A stretch of 64,000 nucleotides of DNA from Lithobates sylvaticus (lineage: Eukaryota; Chordata; Amphibia; Anura; Ranidae): the NCBI GenBank assembly GCA_028564925.1, contig CM053031.1, positions 97,527,805 to 97,591,804 of the forward strand, written 5' to 3'. The notes under the pieces are model-generated. The model did not search any database. It was given only the letters and a program-made list of their open reading frames with translations, and was not told where the DNA came from. The translations under genes and the position numbers were made by a program. Every line of letters begins with the position of its first letter. Positions within the stretch are counted from its first letter, which is position 1. Below are positions 36,371 to 47,842 of this stretch, one piece after another.

Positions 36371-37020
36371 TGTCCAGAGGTTGTCTTTGGGAAATAGATG
36401 TATGAGTCCTGCCAGCATTTCTGCAAAGGTTCAAGGGGTAGGGGGGCCAGCCGGTCAGTGCTCAGTGCCGCACACTTCACATCAAATTGGTCTGCATGGC
36501 TGTCATCCCACTAGGAAGCCTCTTTTAAAGATGATGCACAAGAAAGCCCGCAAACAGTTTGCTGAAGACAAGCAGACTAAAAACATGGATTACTGGAACC
36601 ATGTATTGTGGTCTGATGAGACCAAGATAAACGTATTTGGTTCAGATAGTATCAAGTGTGTGTGGCGGCAACCAGGTGAGGAGTCCAAAGACAAGTGTGT
36701 CTTGCCTACAGTCAAGCATGGTGGTGGCAGTGTCATGGTCTGGGGCTGCATGAGTGCTTCCGGGAGCAACATAACGACCCCAAACACACCTCCAAGATGA
36801 CCCCTGCCTTGCTAAAGAAGCTGAGGGTAAAGGTGATGGACTGGCCAAGCATGTCTCCAGACCTAAACCCTATTGAGCATCTGTGGGGCATCCTCAAACG
36901 AAAATAATGGTGGCCACACAAAATATGAAGTGTCATCATTTCTTCAGTGTTGTCACTTGAAAAGATATAATAAAACATTTACAAAAATGTGAGGGGTGTA
37001 CTCACTTTTGTGAGATAATG
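36371..37020 (+). pseudogene. Deleted Tc1 transposon copy, same family as 15879-17894
   Basis: It opens in the middle of the transposase ('RLSLGNRCMSPASISAKVQGV'), continues through 'HQIGLHGCHPTRKPLLKMM' and 'DYWNHVLWSDETKINVFG' (first catalytic D kept) to '[17 protein letters not shown]' near 36765. About 50 codons are then missing: the text jumps to 'NITTPNTPP', out of frame, where the second catalytic block begins. '[23 protein letters not shown]' (third acidic residue kept) follows near 36836-36907. The C-terminal part is also deleted before the right terminal repeat ('ggggtgtactcacttttgtgag', 36990-37013). The left terminal repeat and N-terminus are absent. Confidence 0.88.
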
Positions 37021-37404
37021 TGTGTATATATACACAGTGCATCAGTGTGTGCACAGGGTGTGCCGGATGTGAAACTGCATGCCGGCTGTCTCCCAAGTTC
37101 TCCTGTAGATATATAGATATTTGCAATACAGATTAACTTCAAGTGCAATAATTCCAGTGATATGTGATGTCACATGTAATACACATCAAAATGATAATAA
37201 GACATAAACAATTTTTTAAACTGAGCAGGGATGGTGGAAACCCCTCCACAGATAATTGCACAACAAATTAACTTCAAGTTCAACTTTTTAGCTGGGAGGT
37301 TCACACCATTATAGCACTTTGGAATTTTTTTTTTTTAGATTGTTACACTTAATTCTATATGTTTTAGTTACTATTATAATGTGAATTTTTGTAATTTTCC
37401 GCCA
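37021..37404. other. Unassigned spacer
   Basis: Contains no recognisable gene or repeat end. An 11-base T-run lies near 37330. Confidence 0.5.
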
Positions 37405-37963
37405 CCCTTGCTAAGTCCATGTCTTTATGAACCTTGCTTTGTGCACTGGTGCACAGTCATGTTGGAACAGGAAGGGGCCATCCCCAAACTGTTCCCACAA
37501 AGTTGGGAGCATGAAATTGTCCAAAATGTCTTGGTATGCTCACGCCTTAACAGTTCCCTTCACTGGAACTAAGGGGCCAAGCCCAACCCCTAAAAAACAA
37601 CCCCACACCCCCCCCCCCCCCGCTCCACCAAATGATTTGGACCAGTGCACAAAACAAGGTCCATTAAGACATGGATGCGTTTTGGGTAGAGGTACTTGAC
37701 TGGCCTGCACGTTAGAGTGGAGACTGCGAGCCAGGCCTTCTCATCCAACATTAGTGTCTGACCTCACAAATGCGCTTGTGGAAGATTGGTCAGACATTCC
37801 CATAGACACACTCCTAAACCTTGTGGACAGCCTTCCCAGAAGAGTTGAAGCTGTTATAACAAAGGGTGGGCCAACTCAATATTGAACCCTACGGACTAAG
37901 ACTGGCATCTAATTAAAGTTCATGTGCGTGTAAAGGCAGGTGTCCCAATACTTTTATAGTGTA
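37405..37963 (-). mobile_element. Tc1-derived foldback element, copy 2, opposite orientation
   Basis: Read on the minus strand it matches the copy at 21151-22013: arm (37963-37641), loop (37640-37453) with 'aacagtttggggatggcccc', then a short second arm (37452-37405, truncated). It ends at 'cttttatagtgta', the Tc1-like terminus. A run of C interrupts the loop near 37608-37621. Only scraps of transposase remain. Confidence 0.75.
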
Positions 37964-38180
37964 AATATATATATATATATATATATATATACAGGCACAC
38001 ACGCGCGCATGTGTGTTTGAGCTTTGGGGTGCACACCCTAATGCAAAAGGTTGTGCACGCCTATGATACAGTGTGTGTATGCATATTATATATAAATAAA
38101 TATATATATATATATTACACATTTTTTTATATATAATGTGTATATATACATACATACATACACACACATGCATATATTAA
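37964..38180. repeat. (TA)n/(CA)n microsatellites and a hAT-like end fragment
   Basis: TA runs at 37967-37992 and 38093-38116 and 'acatacatacatacacacac' near 38148-38168 flank a fragment (about 38010-38066) that on the minus strand reads CATAGGCGTGCACAACC and later 'gggtgtgcacccc', words I associate with a hAT-like frog repeat. No TSD was found for the fragment. Confidence 0.5.
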
Positions 38181-39049
38181 CCCCGACAAGCACACCATTG
38201 TATATTTGGACCTCATTTTGTCAGTCCAAACTTTTTCTTCTCCTGTAATGTTGCCTCTTTTATTTGACGGATGATTCTTATGCTTCCTGCCAGAACAAAG
38301 TGGGATATAAATTTGTACAAGGACATTGCAACACTTCACTTCCAATATGTTAGAGTGAACTGTATGCTTCATTTTACCTATTTCTCTTATTATATTCCTG
38401 ACTCAGCACAGTGCTGGACCAAAACCCTATGGGAACCGGCTCACTTACTGTATGTTCCAAAACTATTGACTGGTTTTATTCTCTGCGACAGCCATAGAGA
38501 GCTGTCACTTCTGTGACTAAAGCTGTAGAGTGTCAGCAGTGACCTTGAAGAGAACAAGTCCACTGCAATCTCATTGTAGCATTGACCTGATAAATGTGCA
38601 GCTCCCCTCCTATACAGCACAAATACTTTGGCATGTGAATATATGTGAAATGCTGCATCAGCAATATTCAACCAACCACTGTGTAGTGCGGTGTGCAAAA
38701 AAAAAAAAAAAATCAATATACACTAGAGGACAGGTGTACTGATTATTTATTTGAATTGTACCTGCATTGCATGAAAAACAAAATAGGAGATGAGTGATGA
38801 ATAGCAAAGCACAGGAATATAAGAATAATCTATATAATGTGTTAACCTAAAAGTTTCTCATGATAGGAACTCTGTCAAAGATCTTAACGCTTTGTGCTAT
38901 GTCTCTAAATGAAGCAGCCAGTTCCTAACGTATCAGTCACATGCATACTAGCTCCAGGGTAGTTATTCATTGTATAGGGTCAGATTTACTGCCCCATGTT
39001 GCATTGGAATACAGCAAAAGTCTGCATGCAGGTATTTTGCTTTGTGTCT
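38181..39049. other. Unassigned non-coding DNA
   Basis: No genes or element ends seen. An A-run lies at 38697-38713. Confidence 0.5.
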
Positions 39050-39349
39050 TTAAAGTGGTATTAATCCTCAAACCAAAAATGTAATATGTTGCACTTTACC
39101 ATTTTATTGGATGTGGTGGCTGCATTCGTTTTTTTTTTTTTTTTCTTTCTAGGCTTTTTTGCCTCTGTTTTCACCTGGTGATCTGGCCAGTAACACACCT
39201 CCTGTATTAGAGTGCCCCCACTCTGGATGAAGGAGAAACAGAGACCCCTTCGTACAGCAGCATTATCAGTCTATGGGGAGGGGAGTGTTAGATGCACTAG
39301 CAGATGTAGATACACTAACAAATTGAAGCCAAACTCCAGCTAACAGTCT

Positions 39350-40283
39350 TTAACCACTTCAGTCCCAGAAGGATTTGCCCCCTTAATGACCAGGCCATTT
39401 TTTGCGATACGGCACTGCGTCACTTTAACTGACAATTGCGCAGTTGTGCGCCGCTGTGCCCAAACAACATTGATGTCCTTTTTTTCCCACAAATAGAGCT
39501 TTCTGTTGGTGGTATTTGATCACCTCTGCGTTTTTTATATTTTGCGCTATAAACAAACAAAGAGGGTCAATTTTGAAAAAACATTTTTTATTACTTTTTG
39601 CTATAATACATATTTAAAAAAAATATATTTAAAAAAACTAATGTATTCATCAGTTTAGGCCGATATATTCTTCTACTTATTTTTGGTTAAAAAAAAATCG
39701 CAATAAGTGTATATTGATTGGTTTGTGAAAAAATTATCGCGTCTACAAACTATGGGATAGATTTAGGGTCTTTTATTTATTTTTATTTTTTTTACTAGTA
39801 ATGGCAGTGATCTTCAAATTTTAGTGGACTGCGACATTATGGCGGACAAATCTGACCCTTTTTGGGGACCAGTGACATTATTACATTGATCAATGCTATA
39901 AAAATGCACTGATCAATGTAAAAATGACACTGGCAGGAAAGGGGTTAACAGTAGGGGGCGATCAAGGGGTTAAGTGTGTTCCCTCAGCATGTTCCCTCAG
40001 CGTGTTCTAACTGTAGGAGGATGGGATGGGCTGGCAGGGACATGACAGAGATCACTGTTCCCGTTGACTGGGGAAAGTAAATCTGTAATTTCACCTGTCA
40101 GAATGGGGATCCGCCTTGTTTACAAAGGCAGATCCCCATTCTGCCTCTGTACTAGGCGATCGTGGGTCGCTGGCGGACATTGAATCCACCCGACCGGCAG
40201 GCACGCCGTTTAGCTACGGTGATTTGCACAGGAGAGCCGACCTGCCACCGTATAATGACGACAGCTGGTCGGCTAGTGGTTAA
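39350..40283 (+). mobile_element. TTAACCACT...AGTGGTTAA interspersed element
   Basis: It starts TTAACCACTTCAGTCCC and ends CGGCTAGTGGTTAA, so the ends are inverted copies (TTAACCACT). Diagnostic words are 'gaccaggccattttttgcga', 'ggcactgcgtc', 'cacaaatagagctttc' and 'tatgggatagatttagggtc'. I recognise this as a very abundant family in ranid genomes. An internal hairpin 'gaatggggatccgcc...ggcagatccccattc' lies at 40102-40142. No coding content; the superfamily is uncertain. Confidence 0.75.
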
Positions 40284-40767
40284 AGAGGAACTGCAGTCTA
40301 TGCACATAATTTATAATAAAAACATCTTTGCCATTCTGAAGCTTCCCTCCAACCACTTTGCATATTTTATATATACTGTGATTCTGTACTTGCCAAATAT
40401 GCTGCAGAAATCTTCCTCCATGAAGTCTGGCTGCAATCATTTTACAGGTGGACAGCTGAAGCTGCTGCATGTTCACTTCCTAGATTTACACAGACACACA
40501 GAGGCACACCTCCAGTTCTGCAGCTCTCATTGTCCCTCTTATGACTCACCCCGCCTCCCTTCCTGGCAAACGCTCATGAGAGTGAGAGAGAGAGAGCTGT
40601 GCATGATGTCATAAGCCTAGGCTAATGACCAGACAAGAAACAGGAAGTGGGCTGTATAAGGTATTTACTGGCAGAAAAAAAAATGTTTTACTATCCAAAG
40701 TTAAAACAACAAATGCAGAAGATTTAATAAATGGAACGTTGAAAAAATGACTGAAGTTCCGCTTTAA
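40280..40767 (+). mobile_element. TTAA-bounded MITE, copy 2
   Basis: TTAAAGAGGAACTGCAGTC...GACTGAAGTTCCGCTTTAA, matching 3755-4208 along the whole length; it includes about 30 bp ('cacacagaggcacacctccagt') that copy 1 lacks. Its left TTAA is also the right TTAA of the preceding element. Confidence 0.85.
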
Positions 40768-41057
40768 GCAGTTACAGCAACAGTTTTTTGTTCCTTTTGG
40801 GATAAAGGTTTTACACACAGTAAATAAATAAACTGTGATCAGTGTAAGCACCTCTGCAGTGTTACATAGTTTGCCTAAACCCCCCAACTGCTACATCTAC
40901 AGGACATCTTATTGAAAAACAACTTACCTACTGGCTGGATCACCAGGTGGAAATAGAAGAAAGAAAGCCTAATCAAGAAAACTAATGAAGCCACCACACA
41001 AGTATTGGTAAGCTGAAATATAATACACATTTACTTTTGGGGTTAATACTGCTTTAA

Positions 41058-41390
41058 GGTTATTCCACTATGCATTGCAATGTTATTTCAGAAATGTTTT
41101 TTTTCTTTATTAATATTGATGTATTATGATCACATAAAGTACTATCTATAAATAATATTACATTCAACCTGTTAGGTCCAAATATTTCTTGCATTTCTTT
41201 GTGTAATAATGAATTCTGGAGCAACTATATTTGTCTCGGAATGCATATTGAGAGAATGCTACCTGGTTTCACCATTTCCCTTACAGTCTTTGAAGCCACA
41301 TATGATTTGTTGCACACAAACTCTAAAGAAGTAATATTGATAACATCAGGGGCATACATAAGGGGCTATTGGATATTGGGGTCCAGCTCC
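41058..41390. other. Unassigned spacer
   Basis: No gene. 'caggggcatacataaggggc' at 41348-41367 resembles a hAT left end, but no right end or TSD was found. Confidence 0.4.
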
Positions 41391-41706
41391 TTTAGGCCCC
41401 ATTCACACCTGGGCGTTTTGTAGCTTGAAGCCTGAAGCTACAAAACGCTGGAGGGGGAAAAAATCAATTATTCTCTATGAAGACATCTCCACTCCAAAAT
41501 GCCTGAAGCCAGAAGCTCAAAAACACCTGAAGCTCTTTTTAGGCAGATTTAGGTGTTTTTCTTCTTTTTACATTGGTGACCTTTTGCCCTGCACAAAATC
41601 GCTGCAAAACGCTGTAAAAAACGCAGCGAAATTGCGGTAAAAACGCTGTAAAATCGTGCAATTTTCTGCCTGAAAACGCTACGCTCAGGTGTGAATGGGG
41701 CTTTAA
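41391..41706 (+). mobile_element. MITE with GCCCCATTCACACCTG inverted ends
   Basis: The left end TTTAGGCCCCATTCACACCTG is matched at the right by CAGGTGTGAATGGGGCTTTAA. The interior is rich in 'aaaacgct' and 'gcgtttt' words. About 310 bp, no coding capacity. Confidence 0.8.
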
Positions 41707-41812
41707 GGTGGGAGCCACATAGTGTGTAGACCCTTTTCCCAGACCAGTAAGTATGACATGTTTTGTTATTTAAAAAAAAAAACCCTTACAATCAATTTAA
41801 GTTTTAAGCCTC

Positions 41813-42231
41813 TAATGCCCCGTACACACGGTCGGAAATTCCGACGGAAAATGTCTGATCGGACCATGTTGTCGGAAAATCCGACCGTGTGTGACTTTTT
41901 CCGTCGGAATTTACGACAGAAAAAATTTGAGATCCTGCTCTCAAATTTTCCCACAACAAAATCCAATCAGACTTTTTCCAATCGTGTGTAGAGAATTCCG
42001 ACGGACAAAGTGCCACGCATGCTCAGATCAAATTAGGAGACCAAACCTATTGGCTACTAGCCTCTACGTAGTTCAGTCGTAGGCAACGAACGTCACCACG
42101 TTCAGAATGATCGGATTTTCCGACAACTTTGTCCGACCGTGTGTATGCAACACACGTGTCGGACAAAATCCGTCGGAAAAAATCCGACGGATATTGTGGT
42201 CGGAATTTCCGACCGTGTGTACGGGGCATTA
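41813..42231 (+). mobile_element. MITE with TAATGCCCCGTACACACGGTCGGA inverted ends
   Basis: The left end TAATGCCCCGTACACACGGT is exactly inverted at the right end (ACCGTGTGTACGGGGCATTA, with one small difference inward). The interior is dominated by 'ccgacggaa', 'ttccgtcgga' and 'cggaaaatccga' words in both orientations, so nearly the whole 419 bp can fold. I associate this element with ranid frogs. Confidence 0.9.
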
Positions 42232-42371
42232 CACTGTTAGTGAAGGGTGCATCTAATTTCCCTTCTAGGTGCCAAAGACTGAATCCCCCAGGAAAAAAGT
42301 ACCTTATTGGTATGCAAGATCATCTGTAGTTACCTGTCACATGTGTATCATCATTTTATGCTAAAGGGGGC

Positions 42372-42947
42372 CTGTTTAGTCAATCAATTGTTACAGCAAT
42401 GACTTATCCCTTATCAAATGGCAAAGTCTGTCTTTTTATCAGACAGACTGACTCTCAAATCAAGTTTTGTCTTCTTTTCTTTAGCTAACCCATGATCCTC
42501 TGGTTATCCTTTGTGACAGCAAAGATTGGGGGGGATATAAAACAGTTTAAAATTATAATTTTTTTTTTTTAAAGGATATGTGCACTTTTACATAAAGTGC
42601 CACAATGTGGACATCCCCCTTTTTTGTAAAAGCACCCTTAAGTTTTTTTTAAAAAGGCTTGTTTAGTCAGTAAATTGTTACAGCAATGACGTATCCCTTA
42701 TCAGATGTTTTTATCAGAAACACTGACTCTCAAACCAAGTTTTGTCTTCTTTTCTTTTGCTTTAGCTAGCCCATGATCCTCTGGGACTCCTTTGTGATGT
42801 ATGAAAAGGTTATTTGTTAAGCAAAGATTGAGGGGAAATATAAAGCAGTTTAAAAAAATTAGAATTTTAAAGGATGTGTGCACGTTTACATAAAGTGCCA
42901 CAACGTTGACATCCCCTTTTTTTGTAAAAGCACCCTTACCTTTTTTA
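42372..42947 (+). repeat. Tandem duplication, two units of about 290 bp
   Basis: Unit 1 (42372-42657) and unit 2 (42660-42947) share in order 'tgtttagtca', 'attgttacagcaatgac', 'tatcccttatca', 'ccatgatcctctgg', 'tttacataaagtgccacaa' and 'tttgtaaaagcaccctta'. They differ by several small indels and substitutions. No coding content. Confidence 0.88.
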
Positions 42948-43218
42948 AAAAAAAAATGTTTTAATTAACCCACTATTAATATAGTTTCATTTAAATGTTA
43001 AGCTATAAAGAAATAACTAACTCTTAAGCCAAAATTTTACCTTAGTTTGAAACTTAACCCTAACCCCCAATTTGCAAATTTTATGCTACCTGCCAACACT
43101 TTGCTAGCCCCTTAAAACGTAATCCCTACATTAACCCCAAAATTGCAAGTAAACTCCCTAGTCCCTGACCCCAAGAAAAACATAACTGCAAAAGAAGCAC
43201 CTAGCGCTAAACATTTCC

Positions 43219-43713
43219 CTAAAAGTGTTACTAAACCCAGTAATATGAAAATAGTTAATCTGCCCCCACCCCCACAGCTTATAAATCTTAGTTTTACATT
43301 AAAATATTGCCACTACATACCTTTTTGGATGATCTGTATACCACGGTCAGTGATAAACTGCAGTGTTTCTCCAATGCTGAGAGTTCAGGAAGGCGGAGAT
43401 TTCCACTTCAGCCTATATACACGTCCACATGTGTGATGCCAATATCATGGGACCTGGCTAGCTCTGAGAACATGTAAATATTCTCTCCAGCATAAAAGAC
43501 ACAACAGAGCATGTGCAGGTTGGCTAATCTGCCTGTGTTAGCTGGCTTTCCCCAGATAGACAGTGCAGGTGGGAAGGATCTGTGCATACAGGATAAAACA
43601 TCAGTTTTACACAATGTAGAGGATTAACCCCTTAAGTTCCACAGTGAGTATAACAAGCATGCTATGCTGCATATACAGACAGATTTTACTGTTATGGGTT
43701 TAGTAACACTCTA
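43219..43713 (+). mobile_element. MITE with AGTGTTACTAAACCC inverted ends
   Basis: The left end CTAAAAGTGTTACTAAACCC is matched on the opposite strand by CTTAGAGTGTTACTAAACCC. A related TTAAAGTGTTACTAAACCC family is familiar from frogs. Short frames inside are not conserved. Confidence 0.75.
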
Positions 43714-44978
43714 AGCAGTATAGTCACCGTAGTCCATCACTACAAATTATGTGGCCCCACACAGCCTACCTGATAGTGACACACATACACACACTTACAT
43801 TTTGGGAAACATTGCCTCAATACATTCTCAACTGCCATTAATTGGGACACCATCCTGGGGCAATGGGGCAGGAGTGGTTCATTTCAGGGACCTCCTTCCT
43901 CCAAGAGAGACTCTGCTTATGGACATGTGGCAGAACATAAATTACTAACCATTACACTACTGTTTATTAAAGGGGAACTCCTACGCAGGCCTTTTATACT
44001 GATTACTCCCTACTTCTTGTGGCATCGGGGCCTAGAGTGGGTGGACTAACTAAAAGTCAGCTCTTCTCCCTCTTGTTCTGGGGTCAGAAATCCCTTCTCA
44101 ACCAATTTATGATAGCAATTTGTCTTACTGTTATGGTCATATTTCTGTGTGTTCCTGTAAATTCATTTTGCTGCATTATCACTCAACTTGGGTTATACCT
44201 GTGTCTGTTATTGTCTGTTTGACTTATTTTCCCAGTAAAGTAACTTGCAAACCTTACTAATTATTGGTGTCTTTGCATTTCATGTCTGCTTTAAATATGT
44301 CAGAACCCTGAGTGTCAGAGGGCTTGGGGAGCTTGCAAGGTTAGGGCAACCAATGGGGACCATTGCAGGGGTAGCGCTAAATGCAAATTTATTCAAATTT
44401 AGTGACCAATCAGACTTCCCGAGTTATACACATAGCCTCCTTACGTTTGTGGATATCTGGTTTTGTTAAACCCGAAATTTAGCTAAAACTAAAACCAGAA
44501 GTATCAGCACAAGGGCAAAACTTAGAGGTAATATGATATGTCCCTTGTCCAGATTCTTCTGCATTTAGTAAAATATTGCTGTATAAAATATTTTGGTTCA
44601 CCTCTACAATGGGTTTGAGGCAAATCCTATAAGTTTGAGATTTGTAGTCTTGTGCTCGAGAATTCGTTTTAAACCATGGATTTCCAACCTGCTGCCCTCC
44701 AGCTGTTGAGGAACTACGAGTCCCATTATGCATCTACCTTTGGGACATCCAGTTTTTAAACCATAATGCACTGCATAACCTTTAAACTATAGACAGCAGG
44801 CTTAGAAGGGCCAGTAAGGGGGCTCCTTGAGCCAGCCCCCTCACTATTTATGGAAGGGGCCTGGCACACAGAAGAAATAGTGTAACTGTAATGGAGGCTG
44901 CTGTAGGGAAAGCAAAGGGAAGCTAACAAACTACATAGGCAGAGGAAAGTTAGGAAATTGTACTTTAACTCTGATTGC
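43714..44978. other. Unassigned DNA with a hAT-like fragment
   Basis: A stretch near 44676-44740 ('catggatttccaacctgctg', 'ccctccagctgttgagga', 'actacgagtcccattatgca') looks like a common hAT-related repeat start, but its other end was not found. Otherwise no gene or element. Confidence 0.45.
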
Positions 44979-46293
44979 TAGTGATGAGCTGAAAACCCCC
45001 CGGTTTGGTTTGCATCATAACTCATGAACATGGAAAGAGTTCTGACCCGAACAGCGAACCCTATTTAAGTATATTGGACCTGAACTTAAAAAATCAAAAA
45101 AAAAATCAAAAATCAAAGTACCCCCACGGGTACTACCCTGGGGGACATGTATCAATCTAAATATTTTTTTTTTTTAAAAGATCAATTTTAAAGGAGCAGT
45201 GATTCTAATGATGCTTAAAGTGAAACAATATAAATGAAAAACTCCTTTTAATTTAGTCTGCCTGTAAAGTGGTGCATCTGTACCATGTATAGAACCTGCT
45301 GCAGCTTTCTTGAAAAAAAAAAAAACATTGCCGCAAATACAAATATTTAGAAAAAAACTGCATGAAGGACCCTTTGGTCTGGTATGAATTTTAAGGTAAC
45401 CCTACTGCAAAATGTAAAAACAAAAAAATTTAAAAAACAGCGTGGAGTTCACCTTAAAATACATATCAAACCCTTAGGGGGAGCCCTTCTGCCAAAATTA
45501 AAAAAAAAGATAAACAAGGTGGCTCCCAGATCCCAGACTCCCCCCTATGTGAATGAGTATGGGGTACATTGTACCCCATACTCATTCACCAAAAAAAGTG
45601 TCAAAAAGAAATAAAAACACACACACATACAGTTTTTGACAATTCCTTTTGTAAAAAGAAAAAAATGAATGCCCCCCCGATGTAGATCCATCGTCAATCA
45701 TGACGCCCGCCACACTAATGGACCCGAAAGAAAAAAAGTTAAGCCCGTGACGAAGGCTAGCTCCATCTGCTTGCTCCCCCACCTGACAGTTCTTAAATAG
45801 GTAATGGGCGGGGCCATCTCGTGATGTCACCTGGTGGCATCCCCCTAAGTGGCCGTTGTCTCCATTAACATGCATGCCAGGCTGCATGCTCGGATAAGGG
45901 TCTGGATTTTGGGGGGACCCCGTGCTGTTTTATTTTTATTTTGGTGTGGGGTTCCCCTTAAAATTTATAACAGACCCAAAATGCTTGGTATGGATTGGAG
46001 GGGTACCAAATGCCACTTTTTTCCCATTTTTGTATTGCGGGCAATGTTTTTTTTTAATTTAGCTGTCACTGCTCCTTAACAACCAGCTATTCACTGTGCC
46101 CTGATTGGGCAAAGCCTTGCACCTGACCGACGGCATTTCTTCAGCCAATCAGGGCCTAAAATGCACTGTGCAGCATGCAGTGCATTGTGGAGCACTCGGC
46201 AGGTGAACATCCCACCAAGCGCCCTGCAAATTCGCCACCCGAGTGGGCGCTGTTCGGGGCCGAATAAATGCCTGAGCCGTTCTCCCATCACTA
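44979..46293 (+). mobile_element. TAGTGATG hAT-type element, copy 3 of the TAGGGATG family, perfect TSD
   Basis: It opens TAGTGATGAGC and closes CTCCCATCACTA, flanked by a perfect 8 bp repeat CTGATTGC (44971-44978 and 46294-46301). It shares 'gggggacatgtatcaat', 'ggagcagtgatt' and 'gcttaaagtgaaacaat' with the copies at 30870 and 32458. No transposase. Confidence 0.9.
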
Positions 46294-46378
46294 CTGATTG
46301 CTAGCTCCTTAGGAAACCAGCCCATTTGCTGCCCTCTTTGTTGCTCCTCCCTGGAGGTTTATTTTGATTGAGTTGGGG

Positions 46379-46923
46379 TAAGCTGTCACTTGTATCCAAA
46401 AAAACAATTAGCGCAAGCAAAACCTTTAGGCTGGGTTCACACTGAAGCAGCGGCTCACAGCAGGGGTCCGTTGTGTCTCTGTTCGCCGGTTCAGGTCCGA
46501 TTTCAGTCAGAATGTTTGTCTGAATTCAGACCTGAAACAGACCAGAAGACGCACAGGACTCCTGTGCAATTCGCACCGCAGCCACTCCGGAGATGTGTGA
46601 AAAGGCTCCATAGAGAGCTGGTCACAATCTCCTGACATACGATTTGGATGCGGAAAACCCACATCCAATTTGCAATAGTGTGAACCCAGCCTAAAACAGT
46701 AATACAAAAATAAAATATGCAATTAGTGCTAATTACTCACACTACAGTTGGCCTACAGCACAAAATAAATAATTCCACAACACTTAGTGATAGTGACCCA
46801 ATATGAAAAGCAAAAAAAATAGTGCAGCAGAACTAAACAAATGCATTCTTGGGTATCTGAGTATTTATTTGTTGAGTTGTGCTGCACTATTTTTTTTTTT
46901 TTTTGCTAAGCTGTCACTTGTAT
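46379..46923. mobile_element. Insertion with 17 bp target duplication, carrying a nested MITE
   Basis: TAAGCTGTCACTTGTAT occurs at 46379-46395 and again at 46907-46923. A 17 bp duplication is typical of target-primed reverse transcription (LINE, SINE or Penelope-like elements) and not of the DNA transposons around it. The inserted DNA (46396-46906) begins with an A-rich run, ends with a long T-run, and contains a 24 bp hairpin stem (46819-46842 with 46867-46890). A MITE (46425-46695) is nested in it. No reverse transcriptase is present; class unknown. Confidence 0.7.
46425..46695 (+). mobile_element. MITE with GGCTGGGTTCACACT inverted ends, copy 2
   Basis: TTTAGGCTGGGTTCACACTG at the left and AGTGTGAACCCAGCCTAAA at the right are near-perfect inverted ends. 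Related to the copy at 9306-9519. Non-coding. Confidence 0.85.
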
Positions 46924-47838
46924 AGCTGCTGCCTCATCCATTGCAAATATTATTTGCTGGGATTTTGTTTTAGGTGGAAGACGGTTCATGTTACTTTTTT
47001 TTAAGCAAGGCTTCTCATAACAAAAAGTAGGTTTCTTGATGGTATTTGCTTTTTTTTATTTCTTCTAGGTTTGAAATTTTCAAAGAGTAGTATTCACATG
47101 TTATTAATGAATGATCTGTTGTTGGAGTTCTTACACTGCGGTATCTTCTGCTGTATTTGAATTTTTGCAGTAAATCCCCAGCCCGTGCTGTTTGTCGCTA
47201 GTAAATTTGGGGTTAGCCTTGCATCTACAGTACAAAACCCACCTCTTTGGTCTTTTAAATGTATTAGTAAAACAGCTGCCTGTATTCCTTTTCTCTAGTA
47301 CATTATAAACACTTCTAACTCATTACAAATGTTCTGCTGTTGTCTAATTTTATACTGCTGAATCATCTGTGGTCTCTTAATTCTTAATGAGAATTTGACA
47401 TAAATTGGCTAGCAAGAGGCAGTTTTGCATTAGTGAGATCAGGGACACCTACAGTAAACTACAGGCCAATTTCTATCTGTTGAACAAAACAGGCCTAGAT
47501 AAAAAAAAAAGTGTGCCACACTGTTAAACTACTTGAAAAAATAAAAATTCTACAGATAAATATGCACTGCCAGTGTGTTAAATACCATTATCTATGGTAT
47601 TATTATCGATATTCTGTAAATTATATTGGTGAGAAAAGTTCCGAAGTAGAGAGTCTGTTCAGTTCTTGTGTAAAAACTCATAAATTGATTTAATAATAAA
47701 ATAGCAAAATATTACAAGAACAATATCAAAATGTAGAATGTAAAAATAACATCAATAATGTAGTTATATTCTTGAAATGATGATTGTATATATAATCAGA
47801 TGTGTGTAAGCATAAGTCTGCCAAATGTGCTTTTGTTC
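46924..47838. other. Unassigned non-coding DNA
   Basis: AT-rich, no genes or element ends recognised. Confidence 0.5.
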
Positions 47839-47842
47839 CTAG

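Larger units (their letters stand above)
39050..41057 (+). mobile_element. TTAA-bounded element enlarged by two further TTAA insertions
   Basis: It opens TTAAAGTGGTATTAATCCTC and closes TTTTGGGGTTAATACTGCTTTAA, a clear inverted repeat (TTAAAGYRGTATTAAYCC). Two thirds of its length is made of two other elements, 39350-40283 and 40280-40767. The unrelated remainder, about 590 bp, is the original MITE. Non-coding. Confidence 0.75.

Noticed and set aside
37405-37963. Apparent inversion of the hairpin loop relative to the copy at 21151
   Set aside because: Once the whole copy is read on the minus strand, arms and loop have the same order as in copy 1; it is an element in the opposite orientation with one arm truncated.
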